DNA of 64,000 nucleotides from DAOUJH01 sp965116555 (GTDB lineage: Bacteria; Chloroflexota; Dehalococcoidia; Lucifugimonadales; QGNO01): assembly GCA_965116555.1 (NCBI GenBank), contig OZ220698.1:1674001-1738000 (forward strand), given 5' to 3'. A program made the translations under genes and the position numbers. This document shows positions 24,701-33,382 of this stretch, piece after piece. The notes beneath the pieces were generated by a model that was not told the DNA's origin, did not search any database, and worked only from the letters and a program-made list of their open reading frames with translations. Within the stretch, counting starts at the first letter, position 1. Each line of letters opens with the position of its first letter.

Positions 24701-26281
24701 TCAGTCCCTCCCGTGCCTGAGCACGGTTCCCGGCGTTGCACCGGTGTGCCGGCCTTCGTCCACCACCACCTGGCCGTTGACAATCACGTAGGGAATGCCC
24801 AGGGGGTATTGCTTGGGATTGGCGCGGGTTGCAGGCGCTTTCACCGTCTTGGGGTTGAATATCACAATGTCGGCCTTTGCGCCGTCCCTCAATATTCCTC
24901 TCTCCCTCAGTCCCAGCCTCTGCGCGGGGAAAGAGGTCATCTTGCGTATGGCTTCTGGGAGTCTTAGCTGCTTTTCAGCTCGCACAAACTCAGCCAGTAC
25001 AACCGGAAAGCACCCGTATGTGCGCGGGCTGGGCCATTCGCCAAACAGGATAGCGTCGCTGGCCACCATGCCATGAGGGTGCGCCACAAAATCGGGAAGT
25101 GTTTGCGGGTTGGTGCCCACCGCCACGAACGATATGCCCAGGTCTTCGGCAAGCAGCAGATCGAACAGTGCGTCCAGCGGGTCCTGCGCCCTCATTCTGC
25201 CTATTTCCGCCAGCGAGTGGCCATCGTACTTCGCGTTGTCCGGCTTGCGGAACGCGGTAAGCCACATCTCTTCCATGTTCATGCTCCTTGGCCCGGAGAG
25301 CATGTCCTCCTTCATACGCTTCCTCTTCTCTTCCGACCTAAGATTCTCCTTGAGCGGCCCAGGGCCTCCGTCCTTTGCCCAGTTGGGCACCTCTATCAGT
25401 ATCCTTGTCCCTGAGAAAACGTAGGTGTAGCAATCAAAGGTGACATCTATTCCTTCGTCGCGGGAATTCTCCACCAGCCCCAGGTAGTCGAAGTGGGTCC
25501 CCGTGCCCTGCGCCGGCTGCCGGTAGTGCGTGAGATGCACCGGGACGCCGCTACCCCGACCTATATCCACAGCCTCCTCGAACGGCGCCAGGTGCGACAC
25601 TCTCCTCAACTGAGCCCTGGTGTGCGTATGGTAGAAACCGCCCTTCTCCGCCACTACCTTGCTCAGCTCAATCAGCTCATTGGTGTCCGCGTATGCGCCC
25701 GGGGGGTAGTCCAATCCCGTAGACAGCCCGAACGACCCCTCCTCCATGGTCTCTCGCAGGATCGCCTTCATGTCCTCCATGTCCTCGCCGCTGGCGGGAC
25801 GGTTGTTCCAGCCCATGGACCATATCCGTACCGGCGAGTTGCCAACGATGAATGCAATGTTGGGCGACACCGTTTTCTCGTACATGGAGAGGAAATCGTC
25901 AACGCTGCGCCAGTCGCGGCCAGCTGGCATCACGTCGTTCAGCCCTGAGTCCAGTTCGATGAACGCCTCCAGGTCCTCGCGAGTCTTGAACGGTGCAGCC
26001 GAGTTCCCGTCGATACCGATGAGCTCCGTGGTCACGCCCTGCCGGAGCTTTGGCTCGTTCTCAGGCTCTCGCAGCATGGTCAGTCCGGCGTGCGAATGCA
26101 AATCTATGAATCCGGGGCTGACCACGTGGTCCGTGGCGTCGATGACCCGGCCCGCCTCTATGCTGCTTACATCACCTCGCAGTATGCGCAAGGTATCCCC
26201 TTCCACCGCTACTGTGCCGTAGAAACCGGGATTTCCCGTGCCGTCTATGATCAAGCCGTTCTTGATTAGCAGGTCAACCAT
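24701..26281 (-). CDS. D-aminoacylase/N-acyl-D-amino-acid deacylase family amidohydrolase
   Basis: 526 residues from ATG 26281, preceded by GGAGGAGGTATTGCC. The amidohydrolase-fold signatures are DLHSHAGL (metal-binding HxH), HTHTRAQLRRVS, HLTHYRQ and a late ASDAIL aspartate. The N- and C-terminal beta-sandwich pieces (DLLIKNGLIIDGTG and GLRERGILRDGAKADIVIFNP) are typical of the D-aminoacylase group. It hydrolyses N-acyl-D-amino acids or related amides; exact substrate unknown. A single-gene unit bordered upstream by REP-like repeats. Confidence 0.88.
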   Translation of the reverse strand: MVDLLIKNGLIIDGTGNPGFYGTVAVEGDTLRILRGDVSSIEAGRVIDATDHVVSPGFIDLHSHAGLTMLREPENEPKLRQGVTTELIGIDGNSAAPFKTREDLEAFIELDSGLNDVMPAGRDWRSVDDFLSMYEKTVSPNIAFIVGNSPVRIWSMGWNNRPASGEDMEDMKAILRETMEEGSFGLSTGLDYPPGAYADTNELIELSKVVAEKGGFYHTHTRAQLRRVSHLAPFEEAVDIGRGSGVPVHLTHYRQPAQGTGTHFDYLGLVENSRDEGIDVTFDCYTYVFSGTRILIEVPNWAKDGGPGPLKENLRSEEKRKRMKEDMLSGPRSMNMEEMWLTAFRKPDNAKYDGHSLAEIGRMRAQDPLDALFDLLLAEDLGISFVAVGTNPQTLPDFVAHPHGMVASDAILFGEWPSPRTYGCFPVVLAEFVRAEKQLRLPEAIRKMTSFPAQRLGLRERGILRDGAKADIVIFNPKTVKAPATRANPKQYPLGIPYVIVNGQVVVDEGRHTGATPGTVLRHGRD

Positions 26282-26329
26282 GGCAATACCTCCTCCACTT
26301 TCGACCTGCATCATAGCTGTCTAGCTGGT

Positions 26330-26353
26330 AAGCGGGCAAGCGGGCAAGCGGGC
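26330..26353. repeat. 8-bp tandem repeat (AAGCGGGC, three copies)
   Basis: Three exact head-to-tail copies occur just upstream of the palindromic repeat at 26363. It looks like simple replication slippage in a repeat-rich gap. Confidence 0.85.
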
Positions 26354-26360
26354 CGAACCG

Positions 26361-26391
26361 TCATTCCCGACTCCGGTCGGGAATCCAGGGG
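26361..26391. repeat. REP/dRS3-like palindrome
   Basis: ATTCCCGAC (26363-26371) and GTCGGGAAT (26376-26384) form a 9-bp stem with a 4-nt loop, followed by CCAGGGG. This is the form CATTCCCG-N-CGGGAATCCAGG known from Neisseria dRS3 and many REP-like families. A 'TTCGtCTGCGCTCAGGGTgAACTCCC' companion word, also seen at 37.8-38.1 kb, lies at about 26430-26455. Confidence 0.75.
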
Positions 26392-26488
26392 ATGTGGGTG
26401 TAGACTCCCGCCGGCGCGGAGTGACCCTTCGTCTGCGCTCAGGGTGAACTCCCACCGCCACCCCTGGGAAAGGCTCACCCGCCTAACC

Positions 26489-27790
26489 CTATGCTCTCAA
26501 CCGGTATATCTTCCGGTCGAACGATAGGATGTACAGCTCTCCCGCTTCATCCTCGCCAAAGGAGGATATCTGCAGGGAGGAATCGAGCAGCAGCCGGTTA
26601 TCGGATACCTCTTGTCCGTCGTAGACGAGGCCCCATATCCTGCCGCTGCAGAAGTCGCCATACAAGTAAGCGCCCCGGAGCAACGGAACGCGGCTGCCGC
26701 GGTAAACGTACCCACCGGTGACGGCGCAGTTTCTCGATGTGAGCGGGTACTCCACCAGGGGGGGCTCCAAACCGTCCTCTTGGCAGGAAGAAACGGATGG
26801 CGGGTAGCAGTGGAACCCCTCCATTACATTCCATCCGTAGTTGAGGCCGCGTTTCACCAGGTCAATCTCTTCATAGCCTCTTTGTCCCACGTCGCCTGCC
26901 CACAGGTCACCCGTCTCAGGGTCAAAGGAAAAGCGCCAGGGATTGCGAAACCCGTAAGCCCAAATCTCGTCGCGGTACCCGGATACGCCCAGAAACGGGT
27001 TGTCCTCCGGCACGGAGTAGTTGCCGTAGCTGCTGGGAGTGGCGGGGTCTATTCGCAGAATCGATCCCAAGAGAGTGCCCGCATTCTGCCCGTTTCCTTG
27101 AGGGTCTCCGGCCGAACCACCGTCTCCCAGGGCCACGTAGAGATAGCCGTCCGCTCCAAAGTGGATTGCGCCGCCATTGTGGTTGGAATACGGCTGCGGG
27201 ACTTCCAGAACCACCAGTTCACTATCGGGGTTGGCTTGGTTGGCGTACTCCTCACCGGCAGAGAAGCGGGACAGCACGGAGCGGCGAGGGTTGGATGCGG
27301 AGTAGTAGACGTAGAAGTAACCGTTTTCGGCAAATCCTGGGTCAAACGCCAAGCCCAGCAGGCCTTCCTCGTTGCCCCTGTCGCTGACCCTGTCCCGTAT
27401 ATCCAGGAAAACCTCTGCCTTCTCAACATCGCTTTGATTCGGGAAGACGACGATCCGTCCCGGCTGAAGCGCCAGGAACAGCCTGTCCGTACCGTCTCCG
27501 GCGTGAGTGAGGAACACCATGCGCTCGAAGCTGAGGTTGGGGAAAGCAACCTCTACATCGATGCTCTGAAGCAACGGAGCGATTGCCGTCGTGCTATCAG
27601 AGGTGGGTGTCGGCGGCGCGGGCGTATCGGCAAGGACGGGCAACTCCGATGCCGGGGTTGGAGTGGGCGTTTGGGCTATGGGAGTGGGCGCCAGTGGGCT
27701 GGGAGTGGCGGTGGGGGTTGGTGTCGGTGCGGGCTGGGAGCACGCTGCCGCAGCCAAGAGAAGCAGTGCCAGTAGAAGGGCCGTCCGCAT
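26489..27790 (-). CDS. PQQ-dependent sugar dehydrogenase-like lipoprotein
   Basis: 433 residues from ATG 27790. The signal peptide ends in AAAAC, a lipobox, and is followed by a Thr/Pro-rich linker of about 60 residues. The rest is a six-bladed propeller of the glucose/sorbosone dehydrogenase family: EEGLLGLAFDPGF, NHNGGAIHFGADGYLYVALGDGGS, GFRNPWRFSFDPETGDLWAGDVGQ and YGDFCSGRIW. The conserved His of NHNGG is the likely catalytic base in family members. It lies outside the membrane and would oxidise sugars or aldoses, passing electrons onward; substrate and PQQ supply are not evident here. Confidence 0.88.
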   Translation of the reverse strand: MRTALLLALLLLAAAACSQPAPTPTPTATPSPLAPTPIAQTPTPTPASELPVLADTPAPPTPTSDSTTAIAPLLQSIDVEVAFPNLSFERMVFLTHAGDGTDRLFLALQPGRIVVFPNQSDVEKAEVFLDIRDRVSDRGNEEGLLGLAFDPGFAENGYFYVYYSASNPRRSVLSRFSAGEEYANQANPDSELVVLEVPQPYSNHNGGAIHFGADGYLYVALGDGGSAGDPQGNGQNAGTLLGSILRIDPATPSSYGNYSVPEDNPFLGVSGYRDEIWAYGFRNPWRFSFDPETGDLWAGDVGQRGYEEIDLVKRGLNYGWNVMEGFHCYPPSVSSCQEDGLEPPLVEYPLTSRNCAVTGGYVYRGSRVPLLRGAYLYGDFCSGRIWGLVYDGQEVSDNRLLLDSSLQISSFGEDEAGELYILSFDRKIYRLRA

Positions 27791-27800
27791 CCAAAAGCAG

Positions 27801-28079
27801 CTATGCGTCGTTCTGTTCGCGCTGCTCCAGTATGCGACGCAGCTCCTGAATCTCACGGTTGAGCTCGCTCTGCCGCCTGGTCATGTAGAAGGCGTAAGCA
27901 AAGAACGCCAGCCAGGTGATTGTGTAGATGGCAAAGAGAAAGGGAAGGTTGGACTCCGGGTCCGAACCGCTCTGAGCGTTGCTGGCGGCGCTGGCGACAC
28001 CTGCGAACACCAGCCAGAGCAGCGTTGCCAGAAGAGCGACCAAGAGCCTAGTTTTGCCAGTGAGTCGGCGTATCTCCAT
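27801..28079 (-). CDS. ccmD: CcmD-like small heme-export subunit
   Basis: About 92 residues from ATG 28079; a TTG at 28088 is less likely. A first hydrophobic segment (20-35) is followed by the CcmD-type helix FAIYTITWLAFFAYAFYMTRR and a charged helix SELNREIQELRRIL. It is longer than classical CcmD because of the extra N-terminal segment. Directly follows ccmC. Confidence 0.75.
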   Translation of the reverse strand: MEIRRLTGKTRLLVALLATLLWLVFAGVASAASNAQSGSDPESNLPFLFAIYTITWLAFFAYAFYMTRRQSELNREIQELRRILEQREQNDA

Positions 28080-28080
28080 G

Positions 28081-28785
28081 TCAAGCAATCCTTTCCTGGT
28101 AGCGCACTGAGACTAGAGTATCGAAAGCCCTGCGAATAGCCAGCCGCTCGGACATCAGATAGGCGAACAACAGGGTGAACGCCAAGGTGGAAAAAAGCAG
28201 AGCGGAACGCATAGTGGGGTCAAGGCTGTCCGATTCGGCGGCAGGGCCTACCACCATCCCCGGATGCACGGTGCGCCAGAGGATAGTGGCGTAATAGACA
28301 ATGGGCACGTTGACAAAGGCCACAATGCCCATAACCGCAGCGTAACGCGCGCCCTGTTGAGGCGATGGAGCGTAAGCCCGCAGCATCAAGTAGGCAATGT
28401 ACATGAGCCAGAGAATCGTTGAGGTGGTCAAGCGCGGGTCCCACGTCCACCAGACGCCCCAGGTCGGTTTGGCCCAAATTGCGCCCGTGACCAGCACCAG
28501 CGTTGTGAACAGCACGCCTATTTCAGCGGAAGAGTGCGCCAGAGCGTCCCATTTCTCCGAACCCTTCCACAGATACATGACGCTTCCGATGAGAACAATG
28601 AAGAAAGCAAGAAACGCCACCCAGGCCAGCGGGACGTGGTAGTACATCCCTCTTTGCACCACTCCCATGACCTGCTCCGTTGGAACCCAGAAGTAGATCA
28701 GCACAAGGTTGATGATCATGGTCGACGCCGCAACAAGGAGCAGAGCCGTCCTTACGGCGAATCCTCCGGTTAACCCTGGTCTCAT
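28081..28785 (-). CDS. ccmC: Cytochrome c biogenesis protein CcmC
   Basis: 234 residues from ATG 28785, six transmembrane helices, with the heme-handling tryptophan motif WGVWWTWDPRLT and flanking histidines (YYHVPLAW, RTVHPGM). It delivers heme to the periplasmic chaperone in system I maturation. The start overlaps the end of ccmB region within a few bases, so the genes are coupled. Confidence 0.93.
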   Translation of the reverse strand: MRPGLTGGFAVRTALLLVAASTMIINLVLIYFWVPTEQVMGVVQRGMYYHVPLAWVAFLAFFIVLIGSVMYLWKGSEKWDALAHSSAEIGVLFTTLVLVTGAIWAKPTWGVWWTWDPRLTTSTILWLMYIAYLMLRAYAPSPQQGARYAAVMGIVAFVNVPIVYYATILWRTVHPGMVVGPAAESDSLDPTMRSALLFSTLAFTLLFAYLMSERLAIRRAFDTLVSVRYQERIA

Positions 28786-28786
28786 G

Positions 28787-29458
28787 CTATTCCTCCAGAA
28801 CAGCGCCGAAAGTGAAAGAAGCCACAATCAAGAATATCACATCGAAGGCCACCAGCAACTGAACCCAGCGCCCTATTCCCATTGAAGAGCCTTCCAGGAT
28901 AGCGCGCGTGGACTCCACGGCGGCGATTATCACCGGTACGGCGACGGGCAGCAGGAGTATGGGAAGCATCACCTCCCGCGAACGCGTATTGACGGAGATG
29001 GCGGAGAAGAGGGTGCCAACGCTGGCAAAGCCTACCGTAGCCAGCAGTACCACCAGCGGGATCCTTATGTCCAAGACGGAAACGTTGAACAGCACGGCAA
29101 ACAGGGGCACAATCAGGACCTCTGCCACCGTCATGAAGATGAGCAAGCCCAGCAGCTTTCCAAAGTAGATTACGTCACGGCTCACCGGGCAGAGGAGCAG
29201 TCCGTCCAGGCTGCCCTTGTCCTTCTCCAGCACAAAGGAGCGATTGAAACCCAGGACGCCGGCAAACGTGATAGCCACCCAGAGCGTGCCCGGCACAATC
29301 AAGCCAATGAGCTCTTCCGTGGGAGCAAAAACGAAGTTGAAGATTGCTCCCACCAGCAGGGCAAAGATGAGAACGGTCACCACCACGTCCTTGGTCCGCA
29401 GTTCCAGCAAGACGTCTTTCCAGGCAATGACCAGTATGGGCAACAGGAAGTCTTTCAT
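28787..29458 (-). CDS. ccmB: Heme exporter subunit CcmB
   Basis: 223 residues with six transmembrane helices and the family core FVLEKDKGSLDGLLLCPVSRDVIYFGKLLG. It is the permease partner of CcmA. The start abuts the ccmA stop without a gap. Confidence 0.93.
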   Translation of the reverse strand: MKDFLLPILVIAWKDVLLELRTKDVVVTVLIFALLVGAIFNFVFAPTEELIGLIVPGTLWVAITFAGVLGFNRSFVLEKDKGSLDGLLLCPVSRDVIYFGKLLGLLIFMTVAEVLIVPLFAVLFNVSVLDIRIPLVVLLATVGFASVGTLFSAISVNTRSREVMLPILLLPVAVPVIIAAVESTRAILEGSSMGIGRWVQLLVAFDVIFLIVASFTFGAVLEE

Positions 29459-30178
29459 TCAGAAGGTCTCTTTATAGCCGTCAAAGATGCGACGAAACTC
29501 GTCAGCGTCCAGCCCTTCCCGCGGCGCCTCATAGGCGATGCGTCCTTTTGCCAGGATGGCCACCCTGCTGGCCAGGCTTAGTCCCCTATCCAGGTTGTGC
29601 GTGGTCATCAACACCGCCTTAGCCTCGTTTTGGACCACGCTTTCCAGCATTTCCAGAGCCTCCTGGTCAAGACCGGTTTCCGGTTCGTCCATGATCAGAA
29701 TGGGCGGGTCATGAAGCAGCGCCCGCGCCAGGGAGAGACGTTTCTGCATGCCATGGGAAAGAGTTCGCGTACGTGCTTGCAAACGGTCTGCTATGCCCGT
29801 CAAATCGGCCACCCGGTTTATGCGTTGCTCCAGGTCCGCTACCCTGAACATCCTGCCGTAGAAGCGGAGATTTTCGTAAGCGGTGAGGTCGTCGTATAGC
29901 AGAGTCTGGTGGGTGACCACGCCCATGCTGCGGCGCGCCTGGGCGCCGTGGCGTCGCACGTCCAGCCCCGCTATCTCTATTCGTCCCGAATTGGGCCGGG
30001 CCAAGGTGGCCAGCAGTCTGACCAGGGTGGTCTTTCCCGATCCGTTGACGCCAAACAGGACCAGCCGTTCGCCCCAACCCACCTCCAGGTCAAGGCGGTG
30101 GAGTACGGGAACAGCGCCGTAGGACTTGGTGGCTTCCCAGACTCGTATTGCCCCTGTGGAAGAAGAAGTTCCCATCAT
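29459..30178 (-). CDS. ccmA: Heme exporter ATP-binding protein CcmA
   Basis: 239-residue ABC ATPase with Walker A GVNGSGKTT, signature LSHGMQKRLSLARALL (the Q-loop and LSHG variant typical of this class), and Walker B ILIMDEPETGLD. First gene of the ccmABCD operon; no ccmE, ccmF or ccmH follows within the window, so the rest of the maturation system must be elsewhere. Confidence 0.9.
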   Translation of the reverse strand: MMGTSSSTGAIRVWEATKSYGAVPVLHRLDLEVGWGERLVLFGVNGSGKTTLVRLLATLARPNSGRIEIAGLDVRRHGAQARRSMGVVTHQTLLYDDLTAYENLRFYGRMFRVADLEQRINRVADLTGIADRLQARTRTLSHGMQKRLSLARALLHDPPILIMDEPETGLDQEALEMLESVVQNEAKAVLMTTHNLDRGLSLASRVAILAKGRIAYEAPREGLDADEFRRIFDGYKETF

Positions 30179-30286
30179 TCAATGCAATATAGACCAGAAG
30201 ACATGGGGTCACAAGGTTGCGCTTTACTACGGCTCAACGTGCAAGGTATCCTTAGTAGGCAACGCGCAAAGAGTTGAGGTGTTGAC

Positions 30287-30886
30287 ATGCTCAAGAAGCT
30301 GGGCAAGACCACTACCATCAAAAAGCAAGAAGGAGTCGAGGCTCCGCCGGGGCAGTTTGTCACCGATAAATTCCCCGTCCTTACCTATGGCCAAACGCCG
30401 GTGGTGGAGACCAAGGACTGGAAGTTCCGGGTCTTCGGCTTGGTGGACCAGGAGCTTGAATTGAACTGGGAAGATTTCATGTCCATGCCGCAAACAAGCA
30501 TCACTCGTGATTTCCATTGCGTAACCCAGTGGAGCAGGCTGGAAAATCTATGGCAGGGCGTGCAATTCCAGGAGGTTATGAAACAAATAAGCCCCAAACC
30601 GGAAGGCAGACTGGTCATGGTGCACTGCTACGGGGGTTACTCCGCCAATCTCCCGCTCGACGTGCTCATGGAGGAGGACGTCCTCTTTGCCCACATGCAC
30701 GACGGCATGCCGCTGGAGCGCAAGCACGGAGGCCCCATGCGGCTGGTGGTGCCCAGCAGGTACGGTTGGAAGAGCGCCAAGTGGGTCAGCGGCTTGGAGT
30801 TCATGGACAAAGACCGCCCCGGTTTCTGGGAACAGCTTGGCTACCACAACAACGGCGACCCCTGGATGGAAGAGCGGTTTGCGTAA
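30287..30886 (+). CDS. Molybdopterin-dependent oxidoreductase (sulfite-oxidase fold)
   Basis: 199 residues, the compact single-domain form of the sulfite oxidase/YedY family. The molybdenum-ligating cysteine is C78 in DFHCVTQWS. The motif MVHCYGGYSANLPLD and the KHGGPMRLVVPSRYGWKSAKW segment, which bind the cofactor, are intact. There is no Tat signal, so it appears cytoplasmic or exported by another route. Substrate unknown. Transcribed divergently from ccmA. Confidence 0.88.
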   Translation: MLKKLGKTTTIKKQEGVEAPPGQFVTDKFPVLTYGQTPVVETKDWKFRVFGLVDQELELNWEDFMSMPQTSITRDFHCVTQWSRLENLWQGVQFQEVMKQISPKPEGRLVMVHCYGGYSANLPLDVLMEEDVLFAHMHDGMPLERKHGGPMRLVVPSRYGWKSAKWVSGLEFMDKDRPGFWEQLGYHNNGDPWMEERFA

Positions 30887-30893
30887 TCCCAAA

Positions 30894-30913
30894 GCCCCGC
30901 AGCCAACCGGGGC
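30894..30913. terminator. Weak GC-rich hairpin between convergent genes
   Basis: GCCCCG and CGGGGC pair with an 8-nt loop in the 29-bp gap between two convergent stops. There is no T run on either strand, so termination activity is uncertain. Confidence 0.3.
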
Positions 30914-30915
30914 AG

Positions 30916-32271
30916 CTACAGAATCCGTAGAAGCAGGGCGGCGGTGCTCAGAAATATGGCAAAGCCGGCAACGTCCGTAACCGTGGTCACAACCACAACG
31001 GAGGCAAGCGCCGGGTCGATTCCCGCGGCACGGAACCCCAGAGGCACCAGAGCTCCCGCCAGCGCCGCCACCACCATGTTGGCCGTCATGGCAATGAACA
31101 ACGCCAGACCCAGGGCAGCCTTGTCCTCCAGGACAAAGCCCAGTCCGGCAACCAGCAGCCCCAGAAGCAGTCCGTGGATCACTCCCAATAGCGCCTCTCT
31201 CAGGACAATGCGGCGCGCGCCGCGAAAGGTGACCTCCCCCAGGGCAAGGCTCCTTACTATTAGGGTGAGCGTCTGCGTGGCGGCTGCCCCTCCTTGACTT
31301 GCGACCACCGGTATGAAGGCGGCGAGGATCACCAGCCTGGATATGGTGTTTTCAAATGCGGCTATGACTGCGGCGGCAAGGACCACGGTGGCAAGGTTGA
31401 GAAGCAGCCAGGGGAACCTCTTCAACACTGACCTACCGATTGTAGAACTCGTCCTTTCTCTTGAGCCCAGGCCGGCCAAGCGGTGCATGTCTTCCGTCGC
31501 CTCTTCTTGCGCCACCTCAAACACCTCTTGCAGGGCGATGGCTCCCAGCAGCCTGCCTTCCGTGTCCACCACTGGAATCTCCGACAAGCTGTAGCGGTCC
31601 ATCAGCCTTGCCACCTCTTCCTGGTCCATACCCGGGTCAACCGTGGCAACCGGTTCTTGCATTACGTCATGGATGCGAGAGCCGGGTTCGGAAAAGACCA
31701 GGTCTCCCAGCACAACGGTTCCCAGCAGCTTGCTTTCCGTATCCACTACAAAGTAGCTGCCCAGGCCCTCCGCGGAACGGCCAAAATGCCTCAGCAGCGA
31801 CATGAACTGGTCCACTGTAGTCTCGTCGGAGACCGTGATGGTAACCGGCGCCATCAGGCCGCCCGCGCTTTCCTTGGGGAAGGCTATCAGAGGAGCTATT
31901 TCATCGGCGTGAGCGGACTCAACCAGGACCCGTTCGACCACTTCAGCCGGAAGCTGCTGCAAAACGTCTGCGGCAACTTCCGGGCGCACCTCGTCCAGTA
32001 CGGCAACCAGCGCGGGGGAGTCTAGCGAACGCAGAGCGGAGGCGGCCTCCTCTTCGTCCAGATTCTCCAGGATATCCGCGAATTGCCCGGGAGTCAGGGC
32101 CGCGGCAAGCGCATTCCGCACCTTGGAAGAGACTACTTGTATAACGCTGGCCTGGTCCGCCGGATGCAGTTGTGCCAGCATCACCAGAGAATGGCCGCTG
32201 ATCTCCTCTTCCAGGGCTGCCGCCACACGGCGCACGCGGCCTTCTACGGAAGAGGCCTCTTCCTTAGGCAT
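30916..32271 (-). CDS. mgtE: Magnesium transporter MgtE
   Basis: About 451 residues from ATG 32271; an ATG at 32355 would add a 28-residue tail not typical of the family. The N-terminal superhelical domain (about 1-130) carries ALRSLDSPALVAVLDEV-type repeats, two CBS domains (about 135-255) sense Mg2+, and five transmembrane helices follow with SRLVILAAFIPVVASQGGAAATQTLTL, the pore segment. It imports Mg2+ and closes at high cytosolic Mg2+. Confidence 0.93.
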   Translation of the reverse strand: MPKEEASSVEGRVRRVAAALEEEISGHSLVMLAQLHPADQASVIQVVSSKVRNALAAALTPGQFADILENLDEEEAASALRSLDSPALVAVLDEVRPEVAADVLQQLPAEVVERVLVESAHADEIAPLIAFPKESAGGLMAPVTITVSDETTVDQFMSLLRHFGRSAEGLGSYFVVDTESKLLGTVVLGDLVFSEPGSRIHDVMQEPVATVDPGMDQEEVARLMDRYSLSEIPVVDTEGRLLGAIALQEVFEVAQEEATEDMHRLAGLGSRERTSSTIGRSVLKRFPWLLLNLATVVLAAAVIAAFENTISRLVILAAFIPVVASQGGAAATQTLTLIVRSLALGEVTFRGARRIVLREALLGVIHGLLLGLLVAGLGFVLEDKAALGLALFIAMTANMVVAALAGALVPLGFRAAGIDPALASVVVVTTVTDVAGFAIFLSTAALLLRIL

Positions 32272-32365
32272 CGTTTGTCTACTCTTCCCATCGATGTTCA
32301 AGAGTGCCGCCTTTAACTGATGTTTTGCCCGCCTGCCAGTATAGTGACAGGGCAAAACAAAAAGG

Positions 32366-32398
32366 AAGTGCCCTCCAAGGAAGCCCTGGAGGGCACTT
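32366..32398 (-). terminator. Intrinsic terminator of the small zinc-ribbon gene
   Basis: A perfect 12-bp stem (AAGTGCCCTCCA with TGGAGGGCACTT) and 9-nt loop, followed on the minus strand by CCTTTTTGTTTT. It ends the transcript of the gene at 32420-32593, about 20 nt upstream. Confidence 0.88.
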
Positions 32399-32419
32399 CT
32401 CCAAAAGAGCCGGTTTGCT

Positions 32420-32593
32420 CTAAGCCGCTTCGGTCACTACCTCCTCCACCAGCTTGGCAGCCACCACCGTGACAGTTTCACCTTCCACGTCCGCCTCGTA
32501 GCCGCACATCAGGCACTCTTTGAACCAACCATAATGATCGCCGGTCAAAGTCATGTCTCCCTTGCAGCGGGGGCAAGCCTTGAAGTATATCAT
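32420..32593 (-). CDS. Small zinc-ribbon protein (57 aa)
   Basis: 57 residues from ATG 32593, preceded by GGAGGTAGAAATAG. CPRCKGDM (C7, C10) and CLMCGYE (C27, C30) form a zinc ribbon; the tail is an acidic valine-rich helix. It has its own terminator and is divergent from the heat-shock operon. It probably binds nucleic acid or a protein partner; function unknown. Confidence 0.8.
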   Translation of the reverse strand: MIYFKACPRCKGDMTLTGDHYGWFKECLMCGYEADVEGETVTVVAAKLVEEVVTEAA

Positions 32594-32791
32594 CTCTATT
32601 TCTACCTCCTTTGTACCGACTTCACTACCGTCCTATTGTCTATCAACACCACGTCAATTAAAAGAGATACGACGGAAAACTGCAACTGGATTCGTCAATT
32701 TGCCGTCGATATACGTAATAACGAATCAGGATCACCTTTTGTCAGTTTACTCCGCATCTCAAACTCTATACATCAGCAGCTATTATATAAC

Positions 32792-32820
32792 TTGACACGC
32801 TCCGTATCAATACTTATAAT
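32792..32820 (+). promoter_or_regulatory. Promoter of the hspR-grpE-dnaK operon with HAIR-like HspR operator
   Basis: Perfect consensus promoter: TTGACA (32792-32797), 17-nt spacer, TATAAT (32815-32820). The -35 and spacer overlap TTGA-N11-TCAA (32792-32810), the half-sites and spacing of the HAIR element (CTTGAGT-N7-ACTCAAG) bound by HspR. The inverted repeat is TTGACAC-N5-GTATCAA with one mismatch. HspR bound here would block RNA polymerase, giving autoregulation and heat induction. Confidence 0.75.
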
Positions 32821-32857
32821 ACTTTTCATAGTCACCTACTCTGATTTCAAGGCAGCA

Positions 32858-33379
32858 ATGACAAGCAGAGAGCCAAGAGAACAACCCTACAGGGAGAAGA
32901 CCCCCATCCGCACCGGCGAAGTCATCCCCTCTCCGTTTCCCAGCGAGTCGCTGCCTACGCGCAGGGACGTACCAGAGAGGGAAATGCCCAGCCAGTACAA
33001 CCAAGAACCCGTGGAGGGTCTCTACATCATCAGCGTTGCCGCCCGCTTGCTTGCAATGCATCCTCAAACGCTGCGCAAGTACGAGCGCGCCGGGCTTATA
33101 CGTCCACCCAGAACAATCGGCAAGCTGCGGCTCTATTCTGAACAGGATATTGCCCGGCTCAAGTTGATCAAACACTTGGTGGACGACCTGGGCATGAACC
33201 TGGCAGGGGTAGAGCTTGTACTCGACCTGCTGGGTCGGATAAGTCAGGCCAGGCAGCGAATAGCCGCTCTGGAAGCGCAGCGCGACTTCAGGAGAGTAGT
33301 GACGCAGGAGTTCGATAGGATGCTGCAGCTGCTTGACGTGGCTATGGATAACCTGGACGTTCCCAGAGAGATGGAGTAG
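32858..33379 (+). CDS. hspR: MerR-family heat-shock repressor HspR
   Basis: 173 residues from ATG 32858 (AAGG upstream); in-frame sequence further 5' overlaps the promoter and is not translated. Residues 1-50 are a hydrophilic extension longer than usual. Residues 50-120 are a MerR helix-turn-helix: YIISVAARLLAMHPQTLRKYERAGLIRPPR...LYSEQDIARLKLIK. A coiled-coil helix follows. HspR represses chaperone genes together with DnaK. First gene of the hspR-grpE-dnaK operon, with only 3 bp to grpE. Confidence 0.85.
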   Translation: MTSREPREQPYREKTPIRTGEVIPSPFPSESLPTRRDVPEREMPSQYNQEPVEGLYIISVAARLLAMHPQTLRKYERAGLIRPPRTIGKLRLYSEQDIARLKLIKHLVDDLGMNLAGVELVLDLLGRISQARQRIAALEAQRDFRRVVTQEFDRMLQLLDVAMDNLDVPREME

Positions 33380-33382
33380 CCC

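Noticed and set aside
28397..30277. Plus-strand frames across ccmA-ccmC
   Set aside because: They are antisense shadows of four overlapping, clearly conserved minus-strand ccm genes.
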